In this document: one piece after another, positions 27,683 to 36,880 of the stretch
How the letters are laid out: every line of letters starts with the position of its first letter
How positions within the stretch are numbered: position 1 is the stretch's first letter
NCBI GenBank assembly: GCA_905478925.1
Contig: CAJQKQ010000019.1
Coordinates: 1-64,000, forward strand
Length of the DNA stretch: 64,000 nt
From: an uncultured Verrucomicrobiales bacterium
Lineage (GTDB): Bacteria; Verrucomicrobiota; Verrucomicrobiia; Verrucomicrobiales; Akkermansiaceae
Direction: 5' to 3'
The notes under the pieces: generated by a model
Databases searched by the model: none
The model's input: only the letters and a program-made list of their open reading frames with translations
What the model was told of the DNA's origin: nothing
Made by a program: the position numbers and the translations under genes

Positions 27683-28933
27683 ATGAGTGAGCGACGGGTT
27701 GTAATTACTGGCATTGGTTGTATTTCCCCTTTGGGTAACGACCTGGAGACGACATGGGATGGCTTGAAAAACGGTCGCAGTGGCGTCAGGAGGATCGAAG
27801 GAATCGATCCGGAGCCCTTCGCCTGCAAGATCGCCGGGGAGGTCCGCGATTTCAATGCTGACGGATATTTCCGGACGCCCAAGGATGCACGCCGCTCGGA
27901 TCGGTATGTCCAATACGCGGTGGCCGCCTCGAAAATGGCGATGGCGGATTCCGGCCTTGAAAAGGAGAAGATCGATTCTCGCCGCTACGGGGTGATGGTG
28001 GGAAGCGGCATCGGCGGCCTCTCGACGCTAGAGCGCGAGCACACAGTCTACATGAAGAAGGGACCCCGGCGGGTTTCGCCTTTCACGATCCCGATGATGA
28101 TTTCCAATATTGCCTCCGGCATCATTTCCATGGAGCACGGCCTTCACGGGCCGAACATGGTGATCGTGACCGCCTGCGCCACCTCGAACCACAATATCGG
28201 TGAGGCCTGGCGGATGATCAAATTCGGCGATGCTGACGGCTTTCTCTGCGGCGGTGCGGAGGCGGCGGTGCTGCCGATGGGGCTTTGCGGGTTTTCCAGC
28301 ATGAAGGCGCTGAGCACGCGCAATGATGAACCGGAGAAGGCTTCCCGCCCGTTTGACAAAGGTCGCGACGGCTTCGTCATGGGTGAGGGCGCGGGTGTGG
28401 TGATGATCGAGGAGCTCGAAACAGCCAAGGCGCGCGGTGCGAAGATTTATGCGGAACTGATCGGCTACGGTGTCAGCGCGGATGCCTACCATCTGAGTGC
28501 GCCGTCTCCGGATGGCAGCGGGCCGGCCTATGCAATTGGCATGGCGCTGAAGCACGGCAAGACCAACCCCGAGGAAGTTGATTACCTCAATGCCCACGCG
28601 ACTTCCACCGGTCTCGGAGATGTCGCAGAAACGAAAGCGATCAAACTCGCCTTCGGCGACTATGCGAACAACGGCCTGATGGTCAGTTCCACGAAATCGA
28701 TGACCGGGCATATGCTTGGGGCTGCCGGAGGCATCGAGTTGATCGCCAGCGTGATGGGTATTGTCGAAGGTGTCGTCCCGCCGACGATCAACATCGAGGA
28801 ACAAGACCCGGAATGCGATCTCGATGTGGTGCCGAACACTGCGCGCGAGGTTCCGATCAAAGTCGCGCTCAGCAACAGTTTCGGCTTCGGCGGACACAAC
28901 GCTTCGGTTCTGGTTCGCAAATTCGACGAGTAA
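27683..28933 (+). CDS. fabF: 3-oxoacyl-ACP synthase II
   Basis: FabF condenses malonyl-ACP with the growing acyl chain. The 416-residue product has the Cys-His-His triad: Cys165 in TACATSNHNIG, His305 in NAHATSTGLGD and His343 in KSMTGHMLGAAGG. It opens with RRVVITGIGCISPLGND. Asn follows Ser in the active-site motif where most FabF proteins read TACATGTHAIG, a small variation. No acpP or fabD/fabG is adjacent. The start at 27683 is favoured over a TTG at 27638. Confidence 0.95.
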   Translation: MSERRVVITGIGCISPLGNDLETTWDGLKNGRSGVRRIEGIDPEPFACKIAGEVRDFNADGYFRTPKDARRSDRYVQYAVAASKMAMADSGLEKEKIDSRRYGVMVGSGIGGLSTLEREHTVYMKKGPRRVSPFTIPMMISNIASGIISMEHGLHGPNMVIVTACATSNHNIGEAWRMIKFGDADGFLCGGAEAAVLPMGLCGFSSMKALSTRNDEPEKASRPFDKGRDGFVMGEGAGVVMIEELETAKARGAKIYAELIGYGVSADAYHLSAPSPDGSGPAYAIGMALKHGKTNPEEVDYLNAHATSTGLGDVAETKAIKLAFGDYANNGLMVSSTKSMTGHMLGAAGGIELIASVMGIVEGVVPPTINIEEQDPECDLDVVPNTAREVPIKVALSNSFGFGGHNASVLVRKFDE

Positions 28934-29008
28934 TCCGGTGGAAAATATTTGTCACCGCTACGAATGCGAGGTCGCTTTCTCGGAGAGAAAACTCCTGGAG
29001 GGCGGGGA

Positions 29009-29704
29009 ATGAGTAATCAGGAAGCGGAACAGGGTGGACGTATCGTTCTTGTCCCGACGCCCATCGGTAATCTCGGTGACATTACCATCCGTGCCCTGGA
29101 GGTTCTGAAATCTGCGGACAGGATCGCGTGCGAGGACACCCGCCGCTCAGGTATTTTGCTCGCTCATCATGGGATTTCAGGTAAGCCGTTGCTGGCCCTC
29201 CATGAGCACAATGAAACCCGCAAGTCTCCTGAACTTGCTGCCGCTGCGAAGGCCGGGGAGGTGATCGCTTTCATCAGCGATGCGGGAATGCCCGGCGTTT
29301 CCGATCCCGGTTACCGTCTTGTGCAGGCATGCCTCGATGCAAATGTGGATTTCGATGTCCTTCCCGGACCTTCGGCTGTGCTGACCGCGCTCATAGGTTC
29401 CGGGCTGCCCTGTCATGCGTTTCGTTTTGGAGGCTTCCTTTCCGTGAAATCCGGCAAGCGGCGAAGTGCGATGGCCGCAGCGCTGGAAAGCGGGGAGACA
29501 GGAATCTTTTTCGAGAGCCCGCACCGTATCGTTTCCACACTCGAAATTCTAACGGAAATCGCTCCGGAAGCGCGGATCTGTGTCGCCCGCGAACTGACCA
29601 AGAAATTCGAGACCTATCACCGGGGGACTCCGGAGGAGCTTCTCGGATGGTTCAAGGCCAACGGCACCAAGGGTGAGATGGTTATCCTCATGAACGGTGC
29701 GTGA
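29009..29704 (+). CDS. rsmI: 16S rRNA (cytidine-2'-O)-methyltransferase RsmI
   Basis: RsmI methylates the ribose of C1402 of 16S rRNA with SAM. The 231-residue product has the characteristic LVPTPIGNLGDITIRAL, ADRIACEDTRRSGILL, FISDAGMPGVSDPGYRLV and GPSAVLTALIGSGLP, and an RxLTKKFET segment. It ends near the usual place for short RsmI forms without the longer C-terminal extension. Start 29009 (MSNQEAEQ) is preferred over the frame opening at 28949, which lies right after fabF. Confidence 0.95.
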   Translation: MSNQEAEQGGRIVLVPTPIGNLGDITIRALEVLKSADRIACEDTRRSGILLAHHGISGKPLLALHEHNETRKSPELAAAAKAGEVIAFISDAGMPGVSDPGYRLVQACLDANVDFDVLPGPSAVLTALIGSGLPCHAFRFGGFLSVKSGKRRSAMAAALESGETGIFFESPHRIVSTLEILTEIAPEARICVARELTKKFETYHRGTPEELLGWFKANGTKGEMVILMNGA

Positions 29705-29736
29705 CAACGCGGCGCTGATACGCAACAAGCCATGGC

Positions 29737-30048
29737 ATGAAGAAAACGTTCCCTCTCGAAGTGCCGAGCCACAAACCGCCGCGTGTGGTGGAATCGATCA
29801 AATCGGAGATACGGAAATATCTCAAGCGCGAGCGCCGCAAGGAACTGCCAGAGGGAGTGGATTTCTGGGATTTCGACTGTCGTGCGGGAAAAGACGGCGA
29901 TAGCGCTGAGGTGATTCACGTTTCCGAGATCACGAAACCGGTGGATACCGCGTCGCAGGAAAAATGGGACACGGTCTATGTTGAGATTCTCGCCAAGCCG
30001 GGGCATCGAGTGAAGGGCGCCGCACCCGAAGCGGAAGGGGAAGCGTAG
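29737..30048 (+). CDS. DUF6172-family protein
   Basis: A 103-residue basic protein beginning MKKTFPLEVPSHKPPRVVES, then IKSEIRKYLKRERRKELPEG and VDFWDFDC, which I recall as the DUF6172 pattern. Function is unknown. The basic helix suggests nucleic-acid or ribosome contact, which is only a guess. It follows rsmI by 32 bases on the same strand and is likely co-transcribed. Confidence 0.75.
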   Translation: MKKTFPLEVPSHKPPRVVESIKSEIRKYLKRERRKELPEGVDFWDFDCRAGKDGDSAEVIHVSEITKPVDTASQEKWDTVYVEILAKPGHRVKGAAPEAEGEA

Positions 30049-30171
30049 TCAATTCTCGCTGCGGCAGCCGGGACGGATTTTGCTATCCTAGCGCTGAACA
30101 TGCCAACGTCCACGTTCTGGTCGCGGACGGCGGTGCTCAACGGGAATGCGGCGATGGACTGCGCTCCCGTC

Positions 30172-30611
30172 CTATTTCCAGGCCACAGATCCCAATCGAT
30201 CTGATGCATTGGGCGCGGTTTTCGTCAGCTTCCCTGCTGTGGGTGTCATCGAGTTCGCTACGAAGCTGTCGATGAAGTTCACGAAGAAATAGTCACCGAA
30301 AACCGACCCGCCAACCGTGACTTGGATGTCCTGGGTGCCGGAAAAGCTGATCGTATCAGCCCCGAGGAAATCCGTCAGGGCAAACCCCGGGCTTTCGCTG
30401 AGAGTCGGATTTACGAAATAGATTGAACTGTCGTAGGAAGCGGGCGCAGTGACCGGGAATTCGCCATGGATACGGAACTCAATACTGTTGAGAGCCAAGG
30501 AGAAATCGGAGATCGAAATGGCAGTATCGGATTTTTCCGAAAATGCCGCGATCAGTGCGAGGCTTAGGACAGGAACCAAACGTCGGTGACGTTAATCTCA
30601 GGCCTTTTCAT
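30172..30611 (-). pseudogene. Secreted hypothetical protein, apparently frameshifted near its start
   Basis: A minus-strand frame (30172-30579, TTG start only) encodes about 135 residues beginning LVPVLSLALIAAF, which reads like the core of a signal peptide, followed by a Ser/Thr/Asp-rich beta protein (SISDFSLALNSIEFRIHGEF, TISFSGTQDIQVTVGG). It lacks an ATG. Just upstream, an ATG at 30611 in another frame opens MKRPEINVTDV and then stops, so a one-base shift between the two may have broken the gene. No PEP-CTERM tail is seen. This could also be the N-terminal remnant of a longer secreted protein. Confidence 0.45.
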
Positions 30612-30775
30612 TTTGGTTAAATAATCCGGATTTTTAACGTTCTATTGGGGTTGGGAAATTTACAAAGCGATTGCCGAGCCCGAATCAACTTGCCAACAGG
30701 GTTCTCAGGAAATCAAATCCCCCCGACCCAGCAGATCGCAAATCGATATAATTGCGGAACTGGGAAGTCTGGATA

Positions 30776-30858
30776 GCCGCCGTGGTGGAATGGTAGACAC
30801 TGCGGATTTAAAATCCGTTGCCCTCACAGGCGTGCCGGTTCGAGTCCGGCCGGCGGTA
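30776..30858 (+). tRNA. tRNA-Leu (anticodon TAA)
   Basis: The cloverleaf can be drawn by hand: acceptor GCCGCCG with CGGCGGT (G-T first pair), D-arm with GGTGGAATGGTAGACAC, anticodon stem CGGAT/ATCCG around TTTAAAA giving anticodon TAA (reads UUA), a variable arm of class II size (TTGCCCTCACAGGCG) and a T-arm GCCGG-TTCGAGT-CCGGC. The long variable arm is as expected for tRNA-Leu. CCA is not encoded. It sits just beyond the 3' end of the cyclase gene on the other strand. Confidence 0.93.
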
Positions 30859-30870
30859 TCCATTCCTATC

Positions 30871-33009
30871 TTATTTTTCCATGAAGCGGATGATTCCGTC
30901 CCACTCGGTTGGGCGGAGTTCCTGGAAAAAGAGGATGTGTTTGCGGAGGTGGGGAGCCACGAGATCATCGGGATAGTCCTTCAGGTGGGAGTCGATTTTC
31001 CCAAGAGCTGCATCGAAATTCCCGGTTTCGAATGAGGCCAGCGCATCCGCGTAGGATACACGGCAGGACTCCGATTCGACGTTGGTCCAGAGGTCGACCG
31101 GTTGCTCACGGCCTTTTACGCGAACCTTGGCGATGCGCCTTAGTCCCGCTTCCGCATCTGCCGCTTCGATGAATGTTCCGCTGGAAAGCCACGGGCAGGT
31201 GAATGCCTTTGTCATGCCCTCCAATCGGGAAGCGAGGTTCACGGCATCCCCGATTACCCCGAACTCGGTGCGCTGCTCCGAGCCGATCTCTCCTGCGAGG
31301 ACATCCCCGAGGTGAAGGCCGATGCCAATCTTCAGCTCGGGCAGGTTCCTGGATTTCCAACCCGCATTGAGCTTTTCCAGCTCTTCAATCATGTCCGTGG
31401 TCGCCGCGAGGGCGGAGGTCGCGAACTGTGATTCATCGACATCATCCAGCGCTCCCCAGTGGGCGAGGATTGCATCGCCGATAAACTTGTCGAGGGTACC
31501 CTTGTGGATGAAGATGATTTCCACCATCGCTGTGAGGTATTCGTTGAGTTGAGCGAACAGCTGCTCTGGGTTGACCCGCTCCGAGAGCGAGGTGAAGCCG
31601 CGAATATCCGAGAAAAGGACGACGACTCTTCGTTTTCTGCCGGTGGCGGCGAGTTGGTAAATTCTGGGATTGTTTACCAGCGAGTCCGCCACATCCCGCG
31701 ATACGAAGCGGCGGAATTGGTGGTTGAGCCGGGAGCGTTCAAGGCGCTCGCGGATGAGGTCGAAGGATTGTCCGGAAACGGCACCAAGGAAAACAGCCAT
31801 CGATAAGGACGTTGGACCGAACCATATGGCGCGCCATTCCGCAAGTTGGAAGGTCCCGAAATAGGCTCCTGCGATGATTAATACCGTTCCGATCAGTGCC
31901 ATCGTCGGGCGGCGGATAAAGAAAATGAGTAGGGCTGCGATGATTGCGCCCAACGCGCCCGTGTAAAAAATCATTCCCCGCCATTCGGCGAACGGGCGCT
32001 CGACAAAATCATTTCCCAGGCCAGCTGCAATGGCTTGAAGGTGAAGCTGAGGGCCGAGGATCTGACCGACCGGGGTCTGCTGGTTGTCCTGAAGGCGAGC
32101 CGCGCCGGCGCCTATGAGTATGATCTTGTTCTTGAAGAATTCACCTGAACCATAGCGGTTCTTCCATTCCCCGGGGATAAATATGCTGTATATGGAAATT
32201 GGGCGGTAGATGCCGTCTGCACGGCCTTCGGATACTTTCGTTACTTTACCTTTGGCGCTATGCTCGAGCACTTCACGCTGAACTGAAAAGCGTATTTTCG
32301 CTAAAGCTTTGTCCGCCGGCTTTCCCAATGCCCGGAGGACTGCGCCAGTGATGGAGTCGAAACGTGTCTCCCCGGGTATGGGTGGGTATCCATTTTCCTC
32401 GGCGAGTGTGGTTGAAAATCTGACTTCACGAACCAGGGAATCCTCCTTGTCGGGACGAAAATTCACGAATCCCAGATATGGAAGCGGTTCAATTTTGAGG
32501 AAAGTGGAATGGGGTTCGATGAGTGTGTAAAAGTCTTCCGTGGACATCGGTGCGAACAGGGTTGCGAGCACCACCTGTTCTGGGAATTTTTTCAGAACAG
32601 CTGCGAAAGCCTGATCCGCCTCCGGGGTGGACTCTTCGGAAATGATGAGATCGAGGACAACCACTTTTGCCCCAGCAGACAGCACTTTGTCGATCGCGTC
32701 GGCATAGACGCGCCGATCCCAGGGCATGCGCTCGGCCATGCGCGAGAGATTGACGTTGCCATCGATCATTTCCTGATCAAGCCCCTGTAGGGTGAGGCTA
32801 TCCTCATCGATTCCGAGGAGGACAAGGTCTTCACGAGGCGCGGGCTTGCCGGGAATATACAGCGCTTTGTCGCCCATTAGCCGATCCGCCGAAAGGATGC
32901 TTTGGGCGATCTTGGGAACGAAAGCGGTCAGGGCAATTACCATTCCACCTCCCAACGCTACGAGCGCCGAGGTCAAGCGGCCTTTGCCTAGCTTTGTTCT
33001 TGTGCTCAC
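30871..33009 (-). CDS. CHASE2-domain adenylate/guanylate cyclase
   Basis: A 712-residue membrane cyclase. An N-terminal membrane helix (about 13-32) is followed by an extracytoplasmic CHASE2 sensor (about 40-335), three membrane helices (about 345-420) and a class III cyclase domain. Metal-binding Asp468 ([13 protein letters not shown]) and Asp512 ([11 protein letters not shown]) have the canonical 44-residue spacing, and [16 protein letters not shown] carries the transition-state Asn and Arg. A C-terminal TPR-like tail follows. It makes cAMP or cGMP in response to a periplasmic signal. It is divergent, with 46 bases between starts, from a beta-barrel gene and a FecR gene, which suggests a joint module. 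Confidence 0.92.
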   Translation of the reverse strand: MSTRTKLGKGRLTSALVALGGGMVIALTAFVPKIAQSILSADRLMGDKALYIPGKPAPREDLVLLGIDEDSLTLQGLDQEMIDGNVNLSRMAERMPWDRRVYADAIDKVLSAGAKVVVLDLIISEESTPEADQAFAAVLKKFPEQVVLATLFAPMSTEDFYTLIEPHSTFLKIEPLPYLGFVNFRPDKEDSLVREVRFSTTLAEENGYPPIPGETRFDSITGAVLRALGKPADKALAKIRFSVQREVLEHSAKGKVTKVSEGRADGIYRPISIYSIFIPGEWKNRYGSGEFFKNKIILIGAGAARLQDNQQTPVGQILGPQLHLQAIAAGLGNDFVERPFAEWRGMIFYTGALGAIIAALLIFFIRRPTMALIGTVLIIAGAYFGTFQLAEWRAIWFGPTSLSMAVFLGAVSGQSFDLIRERLERSRLNHQFRRFVSRDVADSLVNNPRIYQLAATGRKRRVVVLFSDIRGFTSLSERVNPEQLFAQLNEYLTAMVEIIFIHKGTLDKFIGDAILAHWGALDDVDESQFATSALAATTDMIEELEKLNAGWKSRNLPELKIGIGLHLGDVLAGEIGSEQRTEFGVIGDAVNLASRLEGMTKAFTCPWLSSGTFIEAADAEAGLRRIAKVRVKGREQPVDLWTNVESESCRVSYADALASFETGNFDAALGKIDSHLKDYPDDLVAPHLRKHILFFQELRPTEWDGIIRFMEK

Positions 33010-33055
33010 AACTCCAGTTATCTACGTTTTGCTTGATACAGCAATCATTGACTTT

Positions 33056-33990
33056 ATGTATACTCGAATAATCCCACTGATCGTTTTGACGAGCCTGGCC
33101 GCACAGGCAGATGTCCTCACACCCGTCCAACGCTTTTTCGGCATGGGCGGACAATTCCCAGATTATGAGGAAGCGGCGGTGGATGGGGATTTTGGAATTG
33201 CAGAAGCACCTTATTCCCCTGCGGACTCCGATCTCGGTGTGCAAGAAATTCTTGTCGAGCGCTCGGGGGTATCCTCGATCATCTTCGATTTCTACACCTC
33301 GGTGTTCCGAACCGACAATGCGCCTTCCGGAAATGTCCTAACGAATGAGGAATCTTGGATTTCATCCTCGACGGCATCGCTGGCATGGCGGCCACACATT
33401 GCGAATGGATGGTTCGGGGATTTCGGGATCAGTGAGGATTTCGTACGTTTTGATAATAATTCGGCGCTGGCATATGAAAATTTTTCAAGCCGGATCGGTA
33501 TCTATAAGAATTTTCCGGATCTCGATGATTCGATTCTTTTTGTCAGGTATGAATATCAACGGCTTACGACAGGCTCACTCACGGATGGGGACTACAACGC
33601 GCAACGGATCCGTGTGGGCGTTCAGAAGCTGCTCTGGGCAGCCCCGGGTAAGCAGTTTGGTGGTACCCTGAGCACAGCCTATGAGTGGTCGGCAAAACCA
33701 CAAAGCCTTGAGCGCAACGAGATTTCCTTGGATCTCTATTACCGCCATGCAATCACAGATTCGATCTACTCGCTTGCGACCGCGCGCGGCTACTACTACG
33801 ACTACGATCAGGGAGGGCGCGAGGATTGGGCAACCAGTCTCAGCCTCGGGCTCTACTGGCAGGCAACCGCAACCTTGCCGCCAACGCATCGATTTTCTAT
33901 GATAGAAACGACTCCAATACCGGCGGTGTAGGTAGCGAGTATGAGGCCTGGACTGGTGGTCTTGGTATTGGCTGCCAGTTGATATTCTGA
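33056..33990 (+). pseudogene. Outer-membrane beta-barrel protein, frameshifted near the 3' end
   Basis: The frame from 33056 opens with a signal peptide (MYTRIIPLIVLTSLAAQA) and continues as alternating strands typical of an outer-membrane barrel (SILFVRYEYQRL, QRIRVGVQKLL, EISLDLYYRHA). As written it stops at 33931 with an unrelated tail after GLYWQATA. In the next frame the coding sense goes on: NLAANASIFYDRNDSNTGG, then VGSEYEAWTGGLGIGCQLIF and stop at 33988-33990, with the C-terminal Phe expected of barrels. One base appears to be missing near 33870-33875 (GCAACC, perhaps GCAAACC). It may be a real mutation or a sequencing error. Function could be a porin or the sensor partner of the cyclase. 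Confidence 0.75.
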
Positions 33991-34016
33991 ACCTCAATCC
34001 AAAAAGGAAGAACAAC

Positions 34017-34889
34017 ATGAAACAATTCATCTTTGCAATAGCGGCAGTGGCCGCTTGCGGGAGCGCGATGGCGGCTCCCTTGAAATCGGCATCCGTGACG
34101 AAAGTGGTCAACGATGTGCGCATCAGTAAAAATTCCGCCGCAGCACAGAGCGCGACTATGGGACAGCGCATGACGGGTAAGTCGACTCTACTTACCGGTA
34201 GGGGCTCCCGTGCCGAGCTAACTTTCCCTGACCGGACGGTGACCAGGATCGGAGCGAATTCAGTATTCCGCTTTAGTTCCGCATCCCGCGAGATGGAGAT
34301 CGAAAGGGGTTCTTTTCTCCTCAATGTCCCGAAGAATGCGGGTGGTGCAAAAATCCGGACGGCAACGGTCACCGCGGCGATCACCGGCACGACGACGATG
34401 ATGGAATATAGCCCCGGACAGTGGCTGAAGTTCATCGTTCTCGAGGGTGTGGCAAAGCTCAGCAACGACAATGGTGACACGATCAATGTCCCGCCAGGCC
34501 AGATGATCATCATGCATCCCAATGCCAAGAATTTCCCGCGGCCTGTCGTGCTCAATATCGACAAACTCGTGAAAACTTCCGGCCTGATGAAGAGGGGTGG
34601 ATTCGCCCCGTTAAATGGTGCCGCCGTTGATTTGATCGCTCACTCGGTTGGCAACCAGTTGGAGCGCCGCCGTGGTGGGGAACTCTTGCCGTCCGGAATT
34701 GTTGTCCGCGGTCCCGGTGGCAGGATCGGTGGTAACGGTGGTGATCCCCATGGCAATCCGCGCACGGGTGTGCCCATTGGACGCAGTGTGAACGATAGTG
34801 GTGGTGGTAATGGTGGTGGTGGTGGTGGTGGTGGTGGTGGTGCGACTCCGCCGTCCCCGCCGCCGGTGTTTCCGCCTGGTAACCCGTGA
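34017..34889 (+). CDS. FecR-domain periplasmic protein with Gly-rich tail
   Basis: A 290-residue exported protein (signal peptide about 1-19). Residues 25-165 match the FecR domain: STLLTGRGSRAELTFPDRTV, then TRIGANSVFRF, RGSFLLNVPKNAGGAKIRTATVTAAITGT and an IVLEGVAKLSN strand. FecR domains often accompany CHASE2 proteins, and here the CHASE2 cyclase is divergently encoded just upstream. The C-terminal part has a Gly run (about 262-275) encoded by repeated GGT codons, then Pro-rich sequence. No membrane helix is seen, unlike classical FecR. The role is probably signal perception in the periplasm. Confidence 0.88.
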   Translation: MKQFIFAIAAVAACGSAMAAPLKSASVTKVVNDVRISKNSAAAQSATMGQRMTGKSTLLTGRGSRAELTFPDRTVTRIGANSVFRFSSASREMEIERGSFLLNVPKNAGGAKIRTATVTAAITGTTTMMEYSPGQWLKFIVLEGVAKLSNDNGDTINVPPGQMIIMHPNAKNFPRPVVLNIDKLVKTSGLMKRGGFAPLNGAAVDLIAHSVGNQLERRRGGELLPSGIVVRGPGGRIGGNGGDPHGNPRTGVPIGRSVNDSGGGNGGGGGGGGGGATPPSPPPVFPPGNP

Positions 34890-34967
34890 GTCAGGCGAGT
34901 TTCGCATAGGCAGCTGCGGATCCTTCAGTAGCCCGGTGGGAGAGGGTTGTCTTCATGTGATGCAAAT

Positions 34968-35011
34968 TCGCCTATGTCACTTCCCATAGGCGAGTAATTC
35001 AGAATTCTGAA
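34968..35011. repeat. Inverted repeat and palindrome after the fecR-type gene
   Basis: TCGCCTATG and CATAGGCGA form a perfect 9-base stem with an 8-base loop (34968-34993). It is followed at 34998-35011 by the 14-base palindrome TTCAGAATTCTGAA. There is no T run, so a classical terminator is doubtful. Confidence 0.6.
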
Positions 35012-35097
35012 AAGGATGACAGCGAAGCCATCGCGAAAGTCGGCAAGGAGGCACCCATCCTTTTCCGGGATTTGGATCACTAGTTTGCGGTACCAGA

Positions 35098-36795
35098 TCA
35101 GTTGCCTGGAACCGCGGCGTGGCGGGCGGTGAAGAACTGTTCCATCCGGTGGTGGAGATCGTCGTAGAAGCGTTTCTTGATCGCGTCGATGGCGGCGCGC
35201 TTGTCGGTATCGTGGTGGGCGATGTGCTCCTCCTCCGCACGCATCTTGTCTGAGAAAGATCGCTCCATTTCCACGAGGGAATCGAGGAATTCGCGGGCTG
35301 CGCGAGTGTGCTCTACCCCGTCCACAAGGGCGTGCTCAAGGTTGCGATTGCGAGTGACGGCGATGAGATTGCCTGATGTGAGTTGCTCCATGTAGCGCGA
35401 GCGGGTCTCGCGGAAGGCGCGGTGTTCGGAGTCGAATGTCATTTCGTCGCGGTCAACGAGGGTGTCGTAGGGGCCGGGCTTGGTGAAGAACTTGACGATG
35501 AGCGGGATGGTATCGACCAACATGAACAGCAAGGTGAGGACGATATAGGTGTAGAAGGCGAACGTCCCCCCCTCGTTGCCAGCATTGAAAAGGCGATGGA
35601 GGGCGAGTGTCTGGGTCAGGATATCGCGGCGGGGTTCCGCGCGGATCGCAGCGAGACGGTTCGATTCCTCCGTGCCGACCGCCGCTAGCTCATCCTGGGT
35701 GCGTTGCAGATCGACAAGATGCGTGTCGATCTGCTGCTTGATGGTCTCGCGGAGAGAGTTCTGCTGGGTGACGAATTGCTCAGCCTGGTCGCTTTCGACC
35801 CTTTGCCTGAGGGTGGCAACCCGTTCGGCTTCGGCCTTATTGGCCAGTTCGATTTCTGCCAGCTTGGCTTCGAAGAGGGAAATTGCACCCGCCTCCGACT
35901 CGCGTGCCAGAGTCTGGAGGGTTGCTTTCTCCGTGCTGAGGTGCTCAAGAAGGGCGCCTAGGCGTTTTGTTTCCTCTCGGCGAGGTTCGAGTTGGTCGGA
36001 GCGGATGGATCGGGCGCGCGGCCCCTCTCCGGCCAGGCCGGAACGTTGTCCGTTGAGTTCTCTTTCGAATTCGGCCTGCCAGAAGGAAAGCTCAGTCTGA
36101 AGGGTGGCATACTGTGGGGTCAGCTCATCGGATTGCTTCTGGACGACATCGAGTCGTGCGCGGAATGGCGCAGTGGCCTCATCCGTGGCGGCCTTTAGTT
36201 CGGTCTGCTGTTCGGCGGTCAGCCCGGGGATTGCGGAACCGGCGTCATCGTTCTCCTGGAGGATGAATCTCGCCTGGAAGGACTCGTTCCAGCGAGTGCG
36301 TTGCTCGGCGAGCGCTGTGTCGAGGGAGCTGATGCGTCCTCTCACCTTTTCCTTCTCTTTGTCGAAGCCCGCCCGGACTAGTTCGATCTCGACTGCGCGG
36401 TCGGATTCGATCACCGAGGAGACGGTGTCGCGGAAAAGCAGGAGAACGAGCGGGTGGACGATGGTGATGCCCATGAGGATTGCGACCACGAGCCGGAGGG
36501 AGAATTGGGCGAGTTTCCGGAAAATCGAAAGATAGGGCCTGTAGCCGGCGAGGAGGGCGCGGTCGATCGTGAGGATGATGAAAGACCAGACGGCGGCGAC
36601 GGGATAGATGACGCCCGGCTTGTCGGAAATTGTGGATAACGCGTAGGCGCATGCGATGAAGGCGAACGCACAAGGAACCAGAACGGTGGCTCCGAAAGCC
36701 ACGTATTTGCGCTGCTCCCAAGAGGGGCAGCGCTCAAGGGTTTCGGTTCCCGCACCGGAAAGCCAAAAGAAGGCGCGCTTCATAGGGTTGGTCAT
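35098..36795 (-). CDS. DUF4407-family membrane protein
   Basis: A 565-residue protein (561 if the ATG at 36783 is used; MKRAFFWLSGAG is the better-looking start). Four membrane helices are visible: about 33-52 and 63-82 in the first part, 98-120, then a long Glu/Arg/Gln-rich coiled-coil region (about 150-400) and a last helix near 420-440 (FAFYTYIVLTLLFMLVDTIP). This layout is that of DUF4407 proteins. The function is unknown. The C-terminal tail has further helical sequence with many charged residues. It is downstream of an Lrp-like regulator on the same strand. Confidence 0.85.
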   Translation of the reverse strand: MTNPMKRAFFWLSGAGTETLERCPSWEQRKYVAFGATVLVPCAFAFIACAYALSTISDKPGVIYPVAAVWSFIILTIDRALLAGYRPYLSIFRKLAQFSLRLVVAILMGITIVHPLVLLLFRDTVSSVIESDRAVEIELVRAGFDKEKEKVRGRISSLDTALAEQRTRWNESFQARFILQENDDAGSAIPGLTAEQQTELKAATDEATAPFRARLDVVQKQSDELTPQYATLQTELSFWQAEFERELNGQRSGLAGEGPRARSIRSDQLEPRREETKRLGALLEHLSTEKATLQTLARESEAGAISLFEAKLAEIELANKAEAERVATLRQRVESDQAEQFVTQQNSLRETIKQQIDTHLVDLQRTQDELAAVGTEESNRLAAIRAEPRRDILTQTLALHRLFNAGNEGGTFAFYTYIVLTLLFMLVDTIPLIVKFFTKPGPYDTLVDRDEMTFDSEHRAFRETRSRYMEQLTSGNLIAVTRNRNLEHALVDGVEHTRAAREFLDSLVEMERSFSDKMRAEEEHIAHHDTDKRAAIDAIKKRFYDDLHHRMEQFFTARHAAVPGN

Positions 36796-36854
36796 ACCCT
36801 ATCCATACTGGCGGGGCACGCTTTCCTTTTCAGCGGATTTGGATTTTTTTTAAA

Positions 36855-36878
36855 TACCCGGTGACCCGGTGACCCGGT
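36855..36878. repeat. Three tandem copies of an 8-base unit
   Basis: ACCCGGTG is repeated three times without change between the Lrp-like stop (36881) and the DUF4407 gene, next to a run of T residues. No function can be assigned. Confidence 0.7.
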
Positions 36879-36880
36879 GA

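Noticed and set aside
30108..30204. Short plus-strand frame MPTSTFWSRTAVLNG
   Set aside because: Too short and overlapping the opposite secreted-protein frame.
34990..35082. Plus-strand frame ending EAIAKVGKEAPILFRDLDH
   Set aside because: Only about 30 codons, without a start and overlapping the palindrome; could be a gene remnant but there is no second line of support.
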